64,000 nt of DNA, taken from NCBI GenBank assembly GCA_001940985.1, contig MSHB01000021.1, forward strand, positions 84,446 to 148,445. The letters are read 5' to 3'. The notes under the pieces are model-generated. The model ran no database searches. It was not told the DNA's origin and saw only the letters and a program-made list of their open reading frames with translations. Made by a program: the position numbers and the translations under genes. Source of the DNA: Mollicutes bacterium Phil14. GTDB lineage: Bacteria > Bacillota_I > Bacilli_A > ML615J-28 > CAG-698. Positions 45,412 to 53,902 of this stretch are shown piece after piece (within the stretch, counting starts at the first letter, position 1; each line of letters begins with the position of its first letter).

Positions 45412-45443
45412 ATAAAAGAGTAATATTATCGAGGTAAACTAAA

Positions 45444-46439
45444 TTGAAAACTTATAATAAAAAAATGATTTTTGCTTATTTTAGAAATCCGGCATATTGT
45501 GAAAATTTAATTGAAAGAGATTGTGAAAAAATAGATGTTATAAATTATGCGTTTGCAAAAATAAAAAACGGAGAAGTAGATGTTAGTCATTTGACAAATT
45601 TACGTGATGTTATAAAATTAAAGACAAAAGGTTTAAAAATAGTTATAGTTATTGACGGCGTTAGTGAAGAGACAAGATGTTCATTTAGGCTAATAAGTAG
45701 TAGCGAAGCAGCTAGAGAAAAATTTTCTACTTCTGTTTGTAAAATTATAGAAGAATATAATTTAGATGGTGTTGATTTGGATTGGGAAGTGCCAACAGGA
45801 GAAATTGAGATAGAAAACTTTACACTTTTAGTTAAAAATATTAGAAAGAATTTGGATAAGCTAAAAGAAAAGAAGATATTAAGTATAGCGATATTTTCAT
45901 CTAATTTTGACAAACATTATGACTTAAAGACTTTAAATAATTACGTTGATTATTTCCATATTATGACTTATGGTATGGGGAGCAAGAAAATAACATCACA
46001 TCATTCGCCTTTGTATTGTGGGGAGCTTTCAAAATATTCCATAAGTGATTCAGTTAATGAGGTTATAAAAAGAGGAGTAGATAAAGAAAAAATTGTTTTT
46101 GGTGTTCCTTTTTTTGTAAGAATTGGAGAAATAGTTCCAAATGGAAGTCAAATATTAAATATGCCAATAATTGATGGTACATTTAAAGCTATAAGTAATA
46201 ATAAATTTCTTATAGAGTTTAAAACAATAAATAGTTTTAAAGAATACTATGATGAGGTAAGTGAGGCATATTATTCTTTTGATGGAAAAACATTTGCTTC
46301 CTACGATAATCCTGAAAGTATTAAAAATAAATGTAAGTTTTTAGTGGATTCTGGACTTGGGGGAATAATGTTCTGGGATTATGGCCATGACAAAGAAAAT
46401 GGTGATTTGCTTGATGCAATTTATAAATCATTGAAATAA
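45444..46439 (+). CDS. Glycoside hydrolase family 18 protein (chitinase-like)
   Basis: 331 residues forming a single GH18 TIM barrel. INYAFAKIKNGEV is beta-strand 2; the catalytic motif DGVDLDWEVP (DxxDxDxE, Glu near 115) is complete; YFHIMTYGM is the conserved strand-6 region; and GIMFWDYGHDK the last strand with its Trp. It should hydrolyse beta-1,4-linked N-acetylglucosamine by the substrate-assisted mechanism. No signal peptide or carbohydrate-binding module is seen. TTG 45444 is the likely start because GAGG (45431) is suitably placed; ATG 45465 is too far away. Confidence 0.88.
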   Translation: MKTYNKKMIFAYFRNPAYCENLIERDCEKIDVINYAFAKIKNGEVDVSHLTNLRDVIKLKTKGLKIVIVIDGVSEETRCSFRLISSSEAAREKFSTSVCKIIEEYNLDGVDLDWEVPTGEIEIENFTLLVKNIRKNLDKLKEKKILSIAIFSSNFDKHYDLKTLNNYVDYFHIMTYGMGSKKITSHHSPLYCGELSKYSISDSVNEVIKRGVDKEKIVFGVPFFVRIGEIVPNGSQILNMPIIDGTFKAISNNKFLIEFKTINSFKEYYDEVSEAYYSFDGKTFASYDNPESIKNKCKFLVDSGLGGIMFWDYGHDKENGDLLDAIYKSLK

Positions 46440-46478
46440 TGAATATACAAATATTAACTTTATTTTTTTAATGAAAAG

Positions 46479-46487
46479 TGATATAAT
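46479..46487 (+). promoter_or_regulatory. Extended -10 promoter of the trk operon
   Basis: TGATATAAT, exact TGn-TATAAT, 41 bases before ATG 46528. Confidence 0.6.
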
Positions 46488-46527
46488 AGTCTTCGCATAA
46501 TAGAAAAAATTTAAAAAAGAGGTCAAA

Positions 46528-47883
46528 ATGAAAGTTATTATTATTGGTACGGGAAAAGTTGGAAAAGCAATTTTAGAGCATATGTCAAAAGAGGGTCATG
46601 ACTTATGCATTATTGATAGTAATCCTAAGATTATTGATGATTTAGTTAATAGATATGATATATCTGGTGTTTCTGGAAATGGTGCTAGCTATGAAACCCA
46701 AAAGAGGGCCGGAGTTAATAAAGCTGATGTTGTTATAACTTGTACATCTAGTGATGAAGTAAATATTTTGGCTTGTATGGTTGCCAAAAAAATAGGTGCT
46801 AAAAACACAATTGCTCGTATTAGAAATAAAGATTACTATGAACAAATTAATTTTATGAAAAAAGATTTGGGATTATCAATGATAATTAATCCTGAGCAAG
46901 AAGCAGCGAACGAAATTGTGAGAATTCTTGATTTTCCTCAAGCATTAAAAATTGATACATTTGCTAAAGGAAAAATTGACTTAATGGAAATATATGTTAA
47001 TGATGATAGTCCATTAGTCGGATTATCATTGCAAATGATACGTCACCATTATCAAGTTCAAGTATTAGTTTGTGCTATTCAAAGAGGAAATGAAGTATTT
47101 ATTCCTTCTGGTGATTCAGTAATTTTTCCAAAAGATAAAATAAATATAACTGGTAATAGAAATGAAATAATAAAGTTTTTGAATAAAATAGGAGTTATAA
47201 ATACTCGTATTGATTCAGTTATTATTATTGGCGGTGGAAAAATTGGTCATTATTTGTGTCAAAAACTTATTAAAAACCACTATAGCCTAAAGATTATTGA
47301 AAATGAAGAGAAAAGATGCTTAGAATTAAGTGAATTGTTCCCAGAAGCTACTGTAATATGTGGCGATGGTACGGATCAAGATGTATTAACTGATGAAGGT
47401 ATAAAGCTTGTTGGAGCTTTAGTTTCTTTAACTGGAATCGATGAAGAAAATATTATTACATCAATGTATGCTAATACAATTAAAGTTCCCAAAATAATTA
47501 GTAAAATAAATAGGGATAGCTTTGCAAAAATGTTTGAAACTGCAGGAATTGCAAGTATTATTACTCCAAAAAATATTGCTGCTATTAGAGTTGTAAGTTA
47601 TGTAAGAGCATTAAATAATAGTCGTGGTAGCAATGTTGTTACTTTATATAAATTAGTAAATGATGAAGTCGAAGCTTTAGAATTTACTGTTAATTCTCGT
47701 TGTGAGTATTTAGATGTTCCACTAAGAGATGTTAAATTTAAAAAAGGAATTTTGTTTGCTGCTATTATTAGAAACAATGAAACAATAATACCTGGCGCTA
47801 ATGATTGCTTAAAAACAAATGATTCAGTCATTGTTATAACAACAAATAAGTTCTTAGATGACTTAAATGATTTATTGTTATAG
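46528..47883 (+). CDS. trkA: Trk potassium uptake regulatory protein TrkA
   Basis: 451 residues in two tandem RCK units, as in TrkA of Gram-negatives and many Bacillota. The first Rossmann motif is IIIGTGKVGKAIL (1-15) and the second IIIGGGKIGHYLC (about 232); each is followed by an RCK-C domain. It binds NAD(H)/ATP and gates the membrane channel TrkH encoded 14 bases downstream. Clear operon partner. Confidence 0.95.
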   Translation: MKVIIIGTGKVGKAILEHMSKEGHDLCIIDSNPKIIDDLVNRYDISGVSGNGASYETQKRAGVNKADVVITCTSSDEVNILACMVAKKIGAKNTIARIRNKDYYEQINFMKKDLGLSMIINPEQEAANEIVRILDFPQALKIDTFAKGKIDLMEIYVNDDSPLVGLSLQMIRHHYQVQVLVCAIQRGNEVFIPSGDSVIFPKDKINITGNRNEIIKFLNKIGVINTRIDSVIIIGGGKIGHYLCQKLIKNHYSLKIIENEEKRCLELSELFPEATVICGDGTDQDVLTDEGIKLVGALVSLTGIDEENIITSMYANTIKVPKIISKINRDSFAKMFETAGIASIITPKNIAAIRVVSYVRALNNSRGSNVVTLYKLVNDEVEALEFTVNSRCEYLDVPLRDVKFKKGILFAAIIRNNETIIPGANDCLKTNDSVIVITTNKFLDDLNDLLL

Positions 47884-47897
47884 AAATATGGTGGCAT

Positions 47898-49364
47898 ATG
47901 AAAAAGACTTTAATTTTTAATATAATTGGTAAAATCCTTATATTTGAAGCCGTTGTAATGGTTTTACCATTATTTATTTCGTTTATTTATAAAGAAAAAA
48001 CAATTTATAAATTGTCATTTGTTATTACTATGTCAGTTCTTGCTTCAATCGGTTTTTTTATGAATATAAAAAAAGCAGAAGATGTGGCAATGAAAGCGCG
48101 TGATGGATTTGTTATTGTAGCACTATCTTGGATACTTATGAGTGCCCTTGGAGCTTTACCATTTGTTATCTCAAAAGATATTCCAAATTATTTTGATGCC
48201 TTATTTGAAATATCATCAGGTTTTTCAACTACAGGTGCAAGTAGCATAAAAGATTTAAGTGTAATATCAAAAAGTATGTTGTTCTGGCGTAGTTTTAGCC
48301 ATTGGCTTGGTGGTATGGGAATTTTAGTTTTGATACTATCATTTATTCCAGAAAGTAAGGATGGCTCAACTATTCATATAATGAGGGCTGAAAGTACTGG
48401 CCCACAAGTTGGTAAACTTGTTTCAAAAGTAAAGATAACATCAAGAATATTATATTTAATATATTTAACTATAACTGTTATTGAATTTATATTCTTATTA
48501 TTAGGACCTGATAAAAATATAGGTGTATACGAAAGCATACTTTTATCATTTTCAACTGCTGGAACTGGAGGATTTGCCGTATTATCTAGTAGTGTTGTCA
48601 CATATAGTGCTTATACACAATATGTGATTGGTATATTTATGCTTATCTTTGGTACAAATTTCACTATTTATTATTTGCTTTTAATAGGTAAGTGGAAAGA
48701 AGTAATTAAGAGTGAAGAGTTAAAATGGTATATCATAACAGCTGCCTTAGCTATTGTTTTGATAATGTTTAGTATTAGAAATTTATATAGCTCATTTGAA
48801 GAAGTGTTTAGATTATCATTTTTCCAAGTGTTTTCAGTTATGTCAACATCAGGTTTTACAGCTGTTGATTTTGCTAAGGAATGGCCGACTCTAGCTAAAT
48901 GGACATTAATATTGTTAATGTTTACTGGTTGCTGTGCTGGATCAACTGGTGGAGGTATTAAAATATCTCGTTTAATTATTTTAATGAAGACTTCTTGGCA
49001 AAACATTAGAAAAATGATAAATCCTCGAAGAGTTTCTGTAGTAAAATATGATGGAAACGTCTTAACAGATGATGTAAGTAAATCTGTTCAAACATTTTTT
49101 ATTACTTACATATTTATAACAGCTATAGTAACGCTTTTAATATCAATAATAGAACCTGATATTGATGTTTTGAGTAATTTGACAGGAACAATTTCTTGTA
49201 TTGGAAATGTTGGTCCTGGTCTTTCTATGGTTGGCTCATATGGAGATTTTTCTTTCTATTCATCACTTAGTAAATTAATCTTTTCACTAACAATGATAAC
49301 CGGAAGACTTGAAATATTTCCATTAATAATAGCATTATCACCTTCAACATGGAGAAAGAAGTAA
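47898..49364 (+). CDS. trkH: Trk potassium uptake membrane protein TrkH
   Basis: 488 residues, ten or more helices arranged as four M1-P-M2 repeats. The selectivity loops can be seen as SGFSTTGASS (about 110), STAGTGGFAV (about 220), MSTSGFTAVDF (about 315) and CIGNVGPGLSMVG (about 435), each with the conserved Gly. GCCAGSTGGGIKISR near 355 is the intramembrane loop. Works with TrkA at 46528. GGTGG precedes ATG 47898. The stop overlaps the start of the next gene (TAATG). Confidence 0.95.
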   Translation: MKKTLIFNIIGKILIFEAVVMVLPLFISFIYKEKTIYKLSFVITMSVLASIGFFMNIKKAEDVAMKARDGFVIVALSWILMSALGALPFVISKDIPNYFDALFEISSGFSTTGASSIKDLSVISKSMLFWRSFSHWLGGMGILVLILSFIPESKDGSTIHIMRAESTGPQVGKLVSKVKITSRILYLIYLTITVIEFIFLLLGPDKNIGVYESILLSFSTAGTGGFAVLSSSVVTYSAYTQYVIGIFMLIFGTNFTIYYLLLIGKWKEVIKSEELKWYIITAALAIVLIMFSIRNLYSSFEEVFRLSFFQVFSVMSTSGFTAVDFAKEWPTLAKWTLILLMFTGCCAGSTGGGIKISRLIILMKTSWQNIRKMINPRRVSVVKYDGNVLTDDVSKSVQTFFITYIFITAIVTLLISIIEPDIDVLSNLTGTISCIGNVGPGLSMVGSYGDFSFYSSLSKLIFSLTMITGRLEIFPLIIALSPSTWRKK

Positions 49365-50083
49365 TGAAAAAATATAATAAAAAAGATAGTTGTTCATATG
49401 CTTTAGGAGCAACACTAACTATCGAAATGTTAGAACATAAAATTGAATATGCAAAAAGAGTTTACTTTCATTCGACTTTAGAAAGAAATGAAACTGTTTT
49501 AAAAATAGAAGAGGTTTGTAGAAAAAATAATATACCGATTATTCAAAGTGATAAAGTGTTTAGAGTTTTATCAGAAAAAGAAAATTGTTATATAATAGGT
49601 GAGTTTCAAAAATTTGAATCAAAATTATCTAAAGATAAAAATCATATTGTTTTAGTTAATCCATCTAATTCAGGAAATTTAGGTACAATAATTCGTAGTA
49701 TGGTTGGTTTTGGTATTTACGATTTAGCAATAATAAAACCAGCAGTTGATATTTTTGATTTGAAAACAATTAGAGCTTCTATGGGAGCAATATTTAATAT
49801 AAGATTTTCATATTTTGATAGTTTCTCAGACTATTCAAAAGAATACAAAAATAATTACTATCCATTTATGCTTCAAGCAAAAGAGAAATTAGCTTTGACT
49901 AAGTTTAAAACTCCATTTAGTTTGATATTTGGTAATGAAGCTACAGGATTACCTAAGGAATTTTTGAATATTGGTGAAAGTGTTATTATTAGTCATAGTA
50001 AAAATATAGATAGCTTAAATTTGACGATTGCTGCTAGCATTGCCATATATGAATCTACAAAGAATAATTTTAATAATCGATAA
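49364..50083 (+). CDS. TrmH/SpoU-family RNA 2'-O-methyltransferase
   Basis: About 239 residues. An N-terminal substrate-binding part is followed by the SPOUT knot domain: NPSNSGNLGTIIRSMVGFG (motif 1, about 102), SLIFGNEATGLP (motif 2, about 185) and NIDSLNLTIAASIAIYE (motif 3, about 215). It methylates a ribose in tRNA or rRNA; the target is not clear. ATG 49364 overlaps the trkH stop and has GGAGAAAGAAG upstream; ATG 49349 is an in-frame alternative within trkH. Confidence 0.88.
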   Translation: MKKYNKKDSCSYALGATLTIEMLEHKIEYAKRVYFHSTLERNETVLKIEEVCRKNNIPIIQSDKVFRVLSEKENCYIIGEFQKFESKLSKDKNHIVLVNPSNSGNLGTIIRSMVGFGIYDLAIIKPAVDIFDLKTIRASMGAIFNIRFSYFDSFSDYSKEYKNNYYPFMLQAKEKLALTKFKTPFSLIFGNEATGLPKEFLNIGESVIISHSKNIDSLNLTIAASIAIYESTKNNFNNR

Positions 50084-50107
50084 GTTTCTGTTGGAACTTA
50101 TCTTTTT
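50079..50107 (+). terminator. Intrinsic terminator containing the stop codon
   Basis: GATAAGTT (50079-50086) pairs with AACTTATC (50095-50102), then a T run; the TAA stop is within the stem. Confidence 0.85.
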
Positions 50108-50110
50108 TTA

Positions 50111-50137
50111 TGAAAAAAAGAAGACATTAGTCTCCTT
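50111..50137 (-). terminator. Intrinsic terminator of the chorismate mutase gene
   Basis: On the minus strand AAGGAGAC pairs with GTCTTCTT (loop TAAT, one G-U), followed by T residues. Plus-strand arms are 50118-50125 and 50130-50137. Confidence 0.8.
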
Positions 50138-50144
50138 AATGAAT

Positions 50145-50414
50145 TTATTTCTTTTTATTGTTTTGGTATTCTTTAGAAACATCCATAACCATTTTTTGAA
50201 ATGTTTGGTAATATGGAATAAACTTTTCATCTTTAATATGGTTAATGTTTTTGTTTAATAGATAAGTTTCCCTATTTGTATCAAGTGTATCAATATTATT
50301 TTCTTTTTTATATTCATAGATATTTTCAACTTCTAACATACGTTTTTCGAAAAGCTTCGCTATTTTTTTATCTATTTTTTCAATTTTCTTTCTTGAAGAA
50401 ATCAACTTGTTCAT
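50145..50414 (-). CDS. Chorismate mutase, monofunctional AroQ class
   Basis: 89 residues, the standard size of the all-helical AroQ-class enzyme that turns chorismate into prephenate. The active-site pattern is visible: R..IEKIDKKIAKLFEKRM in helix 1, YKKENN (Lys near 36), DTNRETYLL (Arg and Glu near 47-50) and the last helix YYQTFQKMVMDVSKEYQ. Minus-strand AGAGGA precedes its ATG. It is divergent from the shikimate operon, which makes its substrate, and thus directs flux to phenylalanine and tyrosine. Confidence 0.9.
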   Translation of the reverse strand: MNKLISSRKKIEKIDKKIAKLFEKRMLEVENIYEYKKENNIDTLDTNRETYLLNKNINHIKDEKFIPYYQTFQKMVMDVSKEYQNNKKK

Positions 50415-50475
50415 ATTAATATCCTCTTTTCATTAATATAATTTTATCATATTTTTTAAACTAAATCTACTATTC

Positions 50476-50504
50476 TTGCAATTTTGTGTAAAATAATGTA
50501 TAAT
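50476..50504 (+). promoter_or_regulatory. Promoter of the shikimate operon
   Basis: TTGCAA (50476-50481), a 17-bp spacer, TATAAT (50499-50504). No leader, T-box or attenuator is visible between it and aroB. Confidence 0.75.
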
Positions 50505-50525
50505 AGTGAAATAAGTGGTGAAAAA

Positions 50526-51533
50526 ATGAAATTAGAAATTAATAATAATATTAAAGATACTTATCCTGTATATATTGAAAAGGGGAGTATTAATGAAATA
50601 AAAAAATATATATCATTTTCTCATAAAAATTTATTATTGACTGATGATTTAGTGCCAACTGAATATGTTCAGAAAATATTAGCTGCTACTGATAATGTTT
50701 GTGTTTGTACTTGCCTATCTGGTGAAGTAAGTAAATCATTTGCAACTTATCAAAGCATATTACAAGTATTGTTTGACAATGAATTTGATAAAGATGACTT
50801 GCTTATTGCTCTTGGTGGAGGTGTAATAGGAGACTTAGGAGGATTTGTTGCTAGCACTTATAAAAGAGGAATGCGTTTTATTAATGTCCCAACAACCTCT
50901 CTAGCTATGGTAGATTCATCAATCGGTGGAAAAAACGGCATTAATTTTTTAGATATTAAAAATTCAATTGGAAGTTTTTATAACCCCGAAATGGTTATTA
51001 TAGATGTTGATGTATTAAAAACATTACCCCAAAGGCACTTGGTTAATGGATTAATAGAAGCTATTAAGTGTGGGTTAATAGGTGATAAAGGTTTGTTTAA
51101 TCTCTTTAAAAAGTTAAATGGTGGTGATTATGATTCATTAAAGCCGCATCTTGAAGAAATTATAATTCGTTCCCTTAATGTTAAAAAGAAAGTTGTTGAG
51201 GCGGATTTATACGATACTAATGAAAGAAGAGTCTTGAATTTTGGTCATACGTATGGACATGCTATAGAAGCCCTTAATATTAATGATATACTTCATGGGG
51301 AAGCTGTTGCTTTAGGAATGCTTTATGTATTGAATGATGATTTGAAAGAAGAATTAATTGAAATTCTTTTTAAATTAGGTTTTAAAGTTGATTTTACTTT
51401 GTTGGAGAATGAAAAAATACATAATAAAATAATTCACGATAAAAAAATAAAAAATGGTAAAATAAATTTAGTGAAAGTTGATAACGTAGGTAAAGCATAT
51501 ATAGAAGAAGTAGACATAGAAAAAATAAAATAA
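50526..51533 (+). CDS. aroB: 3-dehydroquinate synthase
   Basis: 335 residues. It converts DAHP to 3-dehydroquinate using NAD and a divalent metal. Motifs: GGGVIGDLGGFVASTYKRG (NAD loop, about 93), VPTTSLAMVDSSIGGKNGIN (substrate-binding), GLIEAIKCG (metal Glu), NFGHTYGHAIE (metal His) and LHGEAVALGM (metal His). Shorter than the 350-360 usual. GTGGTGA upstream supports ATG 50526; ATG 50484 lies within the promoter and is too early. First gene of the five-gene aro operon. Confidence 0.96.
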   Translation: MKLEINNNIKDTYPVYIEKGSINEIKKYISFSHKNLLLTDDLVPTEYVQKILAATDNVCVCTCLSGEVSKSFATYQSILQVLFDNEFDKDDLLIALGGGVIGDLGGFVASTYKRGMRFINVPTTSLAMVDSSIGGKNGINFLDIKNSIGSFYNPEMVIIDVDVLKTLPQRHLVNGLIEAIKCGLIGDKGLFNLFKKLNGGDYDSLKPHLEEIIIRSLNVKKKVVEADLYDTNERRVLNFGHTYGHAIEALNINDILHGEAVALGMLYVLNDDLKEELIEILFKLGFKVDFTLLENEKIHNKIIHDKKIKNGKINLVKVDNVGKAYIEEVDIEKIK

Positions 51534-51546
51534 GAAAGGAGTATTT

Positions 51547-52641
51547 ATGGCATCAGTATATTTAAAGAATTTAAAAATATCTTTGTTTGGTGAATCACAT
51601 TCTCAAATAATGGGAGCAACATTAGACGGAATTTGCCCTGGTATTAAAATTGATTTTGATAAAATAAATAAAGAATTGAATAAAAGAAAAGCTTGTGATA
51701 CTCTTTCTACTGATAGACATGAAATGGATGATTATAAAATCGTTAGTGGGGTGTTTAATGGTTATACTACAGGAACACCAATAACAATTTTAATGGAAAA
51801 TCGTGATGTTGATTCTAGTAAATATGAAAATATAAAAAATACTCCTAGACCATCTCATGCTGATTATTGTAATATTGTTAAAAGTCTTGGATATAACGAC
51901 TATCGTGGTGGTGGACATTCTTCAGGAAGATTAACTGCTCCACTTGTAGCAGTAGGAGCTATTTGTAAACAAATTTTAAGTAATAAGAACATTTATATAG
52001 GTTCACATATTAAAAAAATACATGATGTTATTGATGATGAATTTGATAAAAATAATTATTATGAAGAAATTATAAAAATGAATGATGAATCATTTCCTGT
52101 ATTAAATCAAGAAAAGAAGCAAATGATGATTGAAACAATTAAACTTGCAAAATCTAATTTTGATTCTGTTGGTGGTGAAATTGAAACAGTTGTGTATAAT
52201 TGTCCTAGTGGTTTAGGAGAACCTTTTTTTGATTCTGTTGAATCAGAAGTGTCTTCTTTACTATTTAGTATACCAGCAGTAAAAGGTGTTTCTTTTGGAA
52301 AAGGATTTGCTTTTTCTCGCTTTTTTGGTAGTGAAGTAAATGATAGTTTATATTATGATGGTGAGAAGGTAAAAACTAAAACTAATAATAATGGTGGAAT
52401 TAATGGTGGAATTACAAATGGTATGCCGATAGTAATTAATACTGTTATTAAACCAACACCATCAATTGGAAAAGAACAGGATACAATAGACTTATTAAAA
52501 AAGGAAAATGTTAAATTGAAAATAGAAGGTCGTCATGATCCTTGTATTTGTCATCGCAGTGTTGTAGTGATTGAAAGTATGGTTGCAATAGCCATTTTAA
52601 ATTTATATATTTCAAGGGAAGGTAGGTTATCGATGAAATGA
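51547..52641 (+). CDS. aroC: Chorismate synthase
   Basis: 364 residues. The last step of the common pathway: EPSP to chorismate, needing reduced FMN. GESHSQIMGATLDGICPGI (1st signature, His), STDRHEMDDYKIVSGVF, RPSHADYCNIVK (2nd signature), DYRGGGHSSGRLTAPLVAVGA (3rd) and RHDPCICHRSVVVIESM are all conserved. AAGAAAGGAG precedes ATG 51547. The 3' end overlaps the next start by four bases (ATGA). Confidence 0.97.
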   Translation: MASVYLKNLKISLFGESHSQIMGATLDGICPGIKIDFDKINKELNKRKACDTLSTDRHEMDDYKIVSGVFNGYTTGTPITILMENRDVDSSKYENIKNTPRPSHADYCNIVKSLGYNDYRGGGHSSGRLTAPLVAVGAICKQILSNKNIYIGSHIKKIHDVIDDEFDKNNYYEEIIKMNDESFPVLNQEKKQMMIETIKLAKSNFDSVGGEIETVVYNCPSGLGEPFFDSVESEVSSLLFSIPAVKGVSFGKGFAFSRFFGSEVNDSLYYDGEKVKTKTNNNGGINGGITNGMPIVINTVIKPTPSIGKEQDTIDLLKKENVKLKIEGRHDPCICHRSVVVIESMVAIAILNLYISREGRLSMK

Positions 52642-53897
52642 AAAGAATCGGTTTATTAGGAGAGAAACTTGGACACTCTTACTCAAAATTAGTACATGAA
52701 GCGCTTCGCAATAATCCATATTTATTGTTTGAAGTACCTCAAGAAAAATTTGATGAGTTTATGAAAAAGAAGGAATTTGATGCAATAAATGTAACTATTC
52801 CATATAAAGAGAAAGTGTTGCCATATTTAGACTTTATTAGTGATATGGCCAAAAGAATTGGAGCCGTTAATACAATAGTTAATCGCAATGGAAAACTATA
52901 TGGTTATAATACAGATTACGATGGTTTTAAGTATCTTGCTTTATATACTGAATTTGATTTTCCTTCATCAAAATGCTTAATTTTGGGTGATGGCGGAACA
53001 TCAAAAACTGTTAGAGAAGTTTTAAAAGATTTAAAAACTAAAGAAATATTTGTAGCGACTAGAAAAGTAATTGCTGATTTGCCAGAAGAAGATGGTATTA
53101 AGTTTATAAACTATAAAAAAATAGACTATAATAAATTTGATTATATTATCAATGCTACTCCAGTTGGAATGTATCCAAACATTGATGAATGTATAGTAGA
53201 AGGTCCATTGAAATCTGTTAAAGGAATCATAGATGTTATTTATAATCCATATCGCACTAAATTGCATTTTATTAATGAAGATATAGAATATTTTTCTGGT
53301 ACTAAAATGCTAACATATCAAGCAGCTAAAAGTCAAAAAATCTTCTTTGGTGAAAATAGTGAAATAGATGAAAATGCCGTCCTTCAAATTGAAGAAAATA
53401 TTAGAGATAAAGTAGGTAACTTTGTCTTAATTGGTATGCCAGGCTCTGGTAAAACTACTGTTGGAAAGAAGATACAAGAAATTTTAGGTTATAAGTTTAT
53501 TGATACTGATAGACTTGTTGAAAAATATAGTGGTTATACAATAGAAGAAATATTTTCCAAATTTGGTGAAAAGAAATTTAGAGAATATGAAGCTATGGTA
53601 ATAAAAGAAGTAGCTTTATCTACTAAATCTGTAATTGCTACTGGCGGCGGTGTAGTGTTAAGCAAAGAAAATATGGATTTGTTAAGAGCAAATGGAAGTG
53701 TCATCTATTTGAAACGTGATATTGAAGTAATACTAAATGGTTTTGATTATTCAAGACCATTAGCCCAAAATGAAAAACAAGTAAGGAAATTATATAAAGA
53801 AAGAAAAGATTTGTATGAGAAGTATGCTGATATGAAATTTGATCCTATTAATTTGATAAGGACTCTAAAACTACTTGCTGCCTCTCGAAAAAGGTGA
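52638..53897 (+). CDS. aroE-aroK: Fused shikimate dehydrogenase / shikimate kinase
   Basis: 419 residues in two complete domains. Residues 1-250 are AroE: GLLGEKLGHSYSKLVHEAL, NVTIPYKEKVLPYLD (catalytic Lys), GAVNTIV, GYNTDYDGF (Asp), LGDGGTSKT (a Rossmann loop with Ser/Thr where GAGGA is usual) and NATPVGMYPN. Residues about 255-419 are AroK: LIGMPGSGKTTVGKKI (Walker A), DTDRLVEKYSG (shikimate Asp), ATGGGVVLSKEN and SRPLAQ. It would reduce 3-dehydroshikimate and phosphorylate shikimate in one polypeptide. No stop or frameshift lies between the domains. It overlaps aroC by four bases. Confidence 0.95.
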   Translation: MKRIGLLGEKLGHSYSKLVHEALRNNPYLLFEVPQEKFDEFMKKKEFDAINVTIPYKEKVLPYLDFISDMAKRIGAVNTIVNRNGKLYGYNTDYDGFKYLALYTEFDFPSSKCLILGDGGTSKTVREVLKDLKTKEIFVATRKVIADLPEEDGIKFINYKKIDYNKFDYIINATPVGMYPNIDECIVEGPLKSVKGIIDVIYNPYRTKLHFINEDIEYFSGTKMLTYQAAKSQKIFFGENSEIDENAVLQIEENIRDKVGNFVLIGMPGSGKTTVGKKIQEILGYKFIDTDRLVEKYSGYTIEEIFSKFGEKKFREYEAMVIKEVALSTKSVIATGGGVVLSKENMDLLRANGSVIYLKRDIEVILNGFDYSRPLAQNEKQVRKLYKERKDLYEKYADMKFDPINLIRTLKLLAASRKR

Positions 53898-53902
53898 AGA
53901 TA

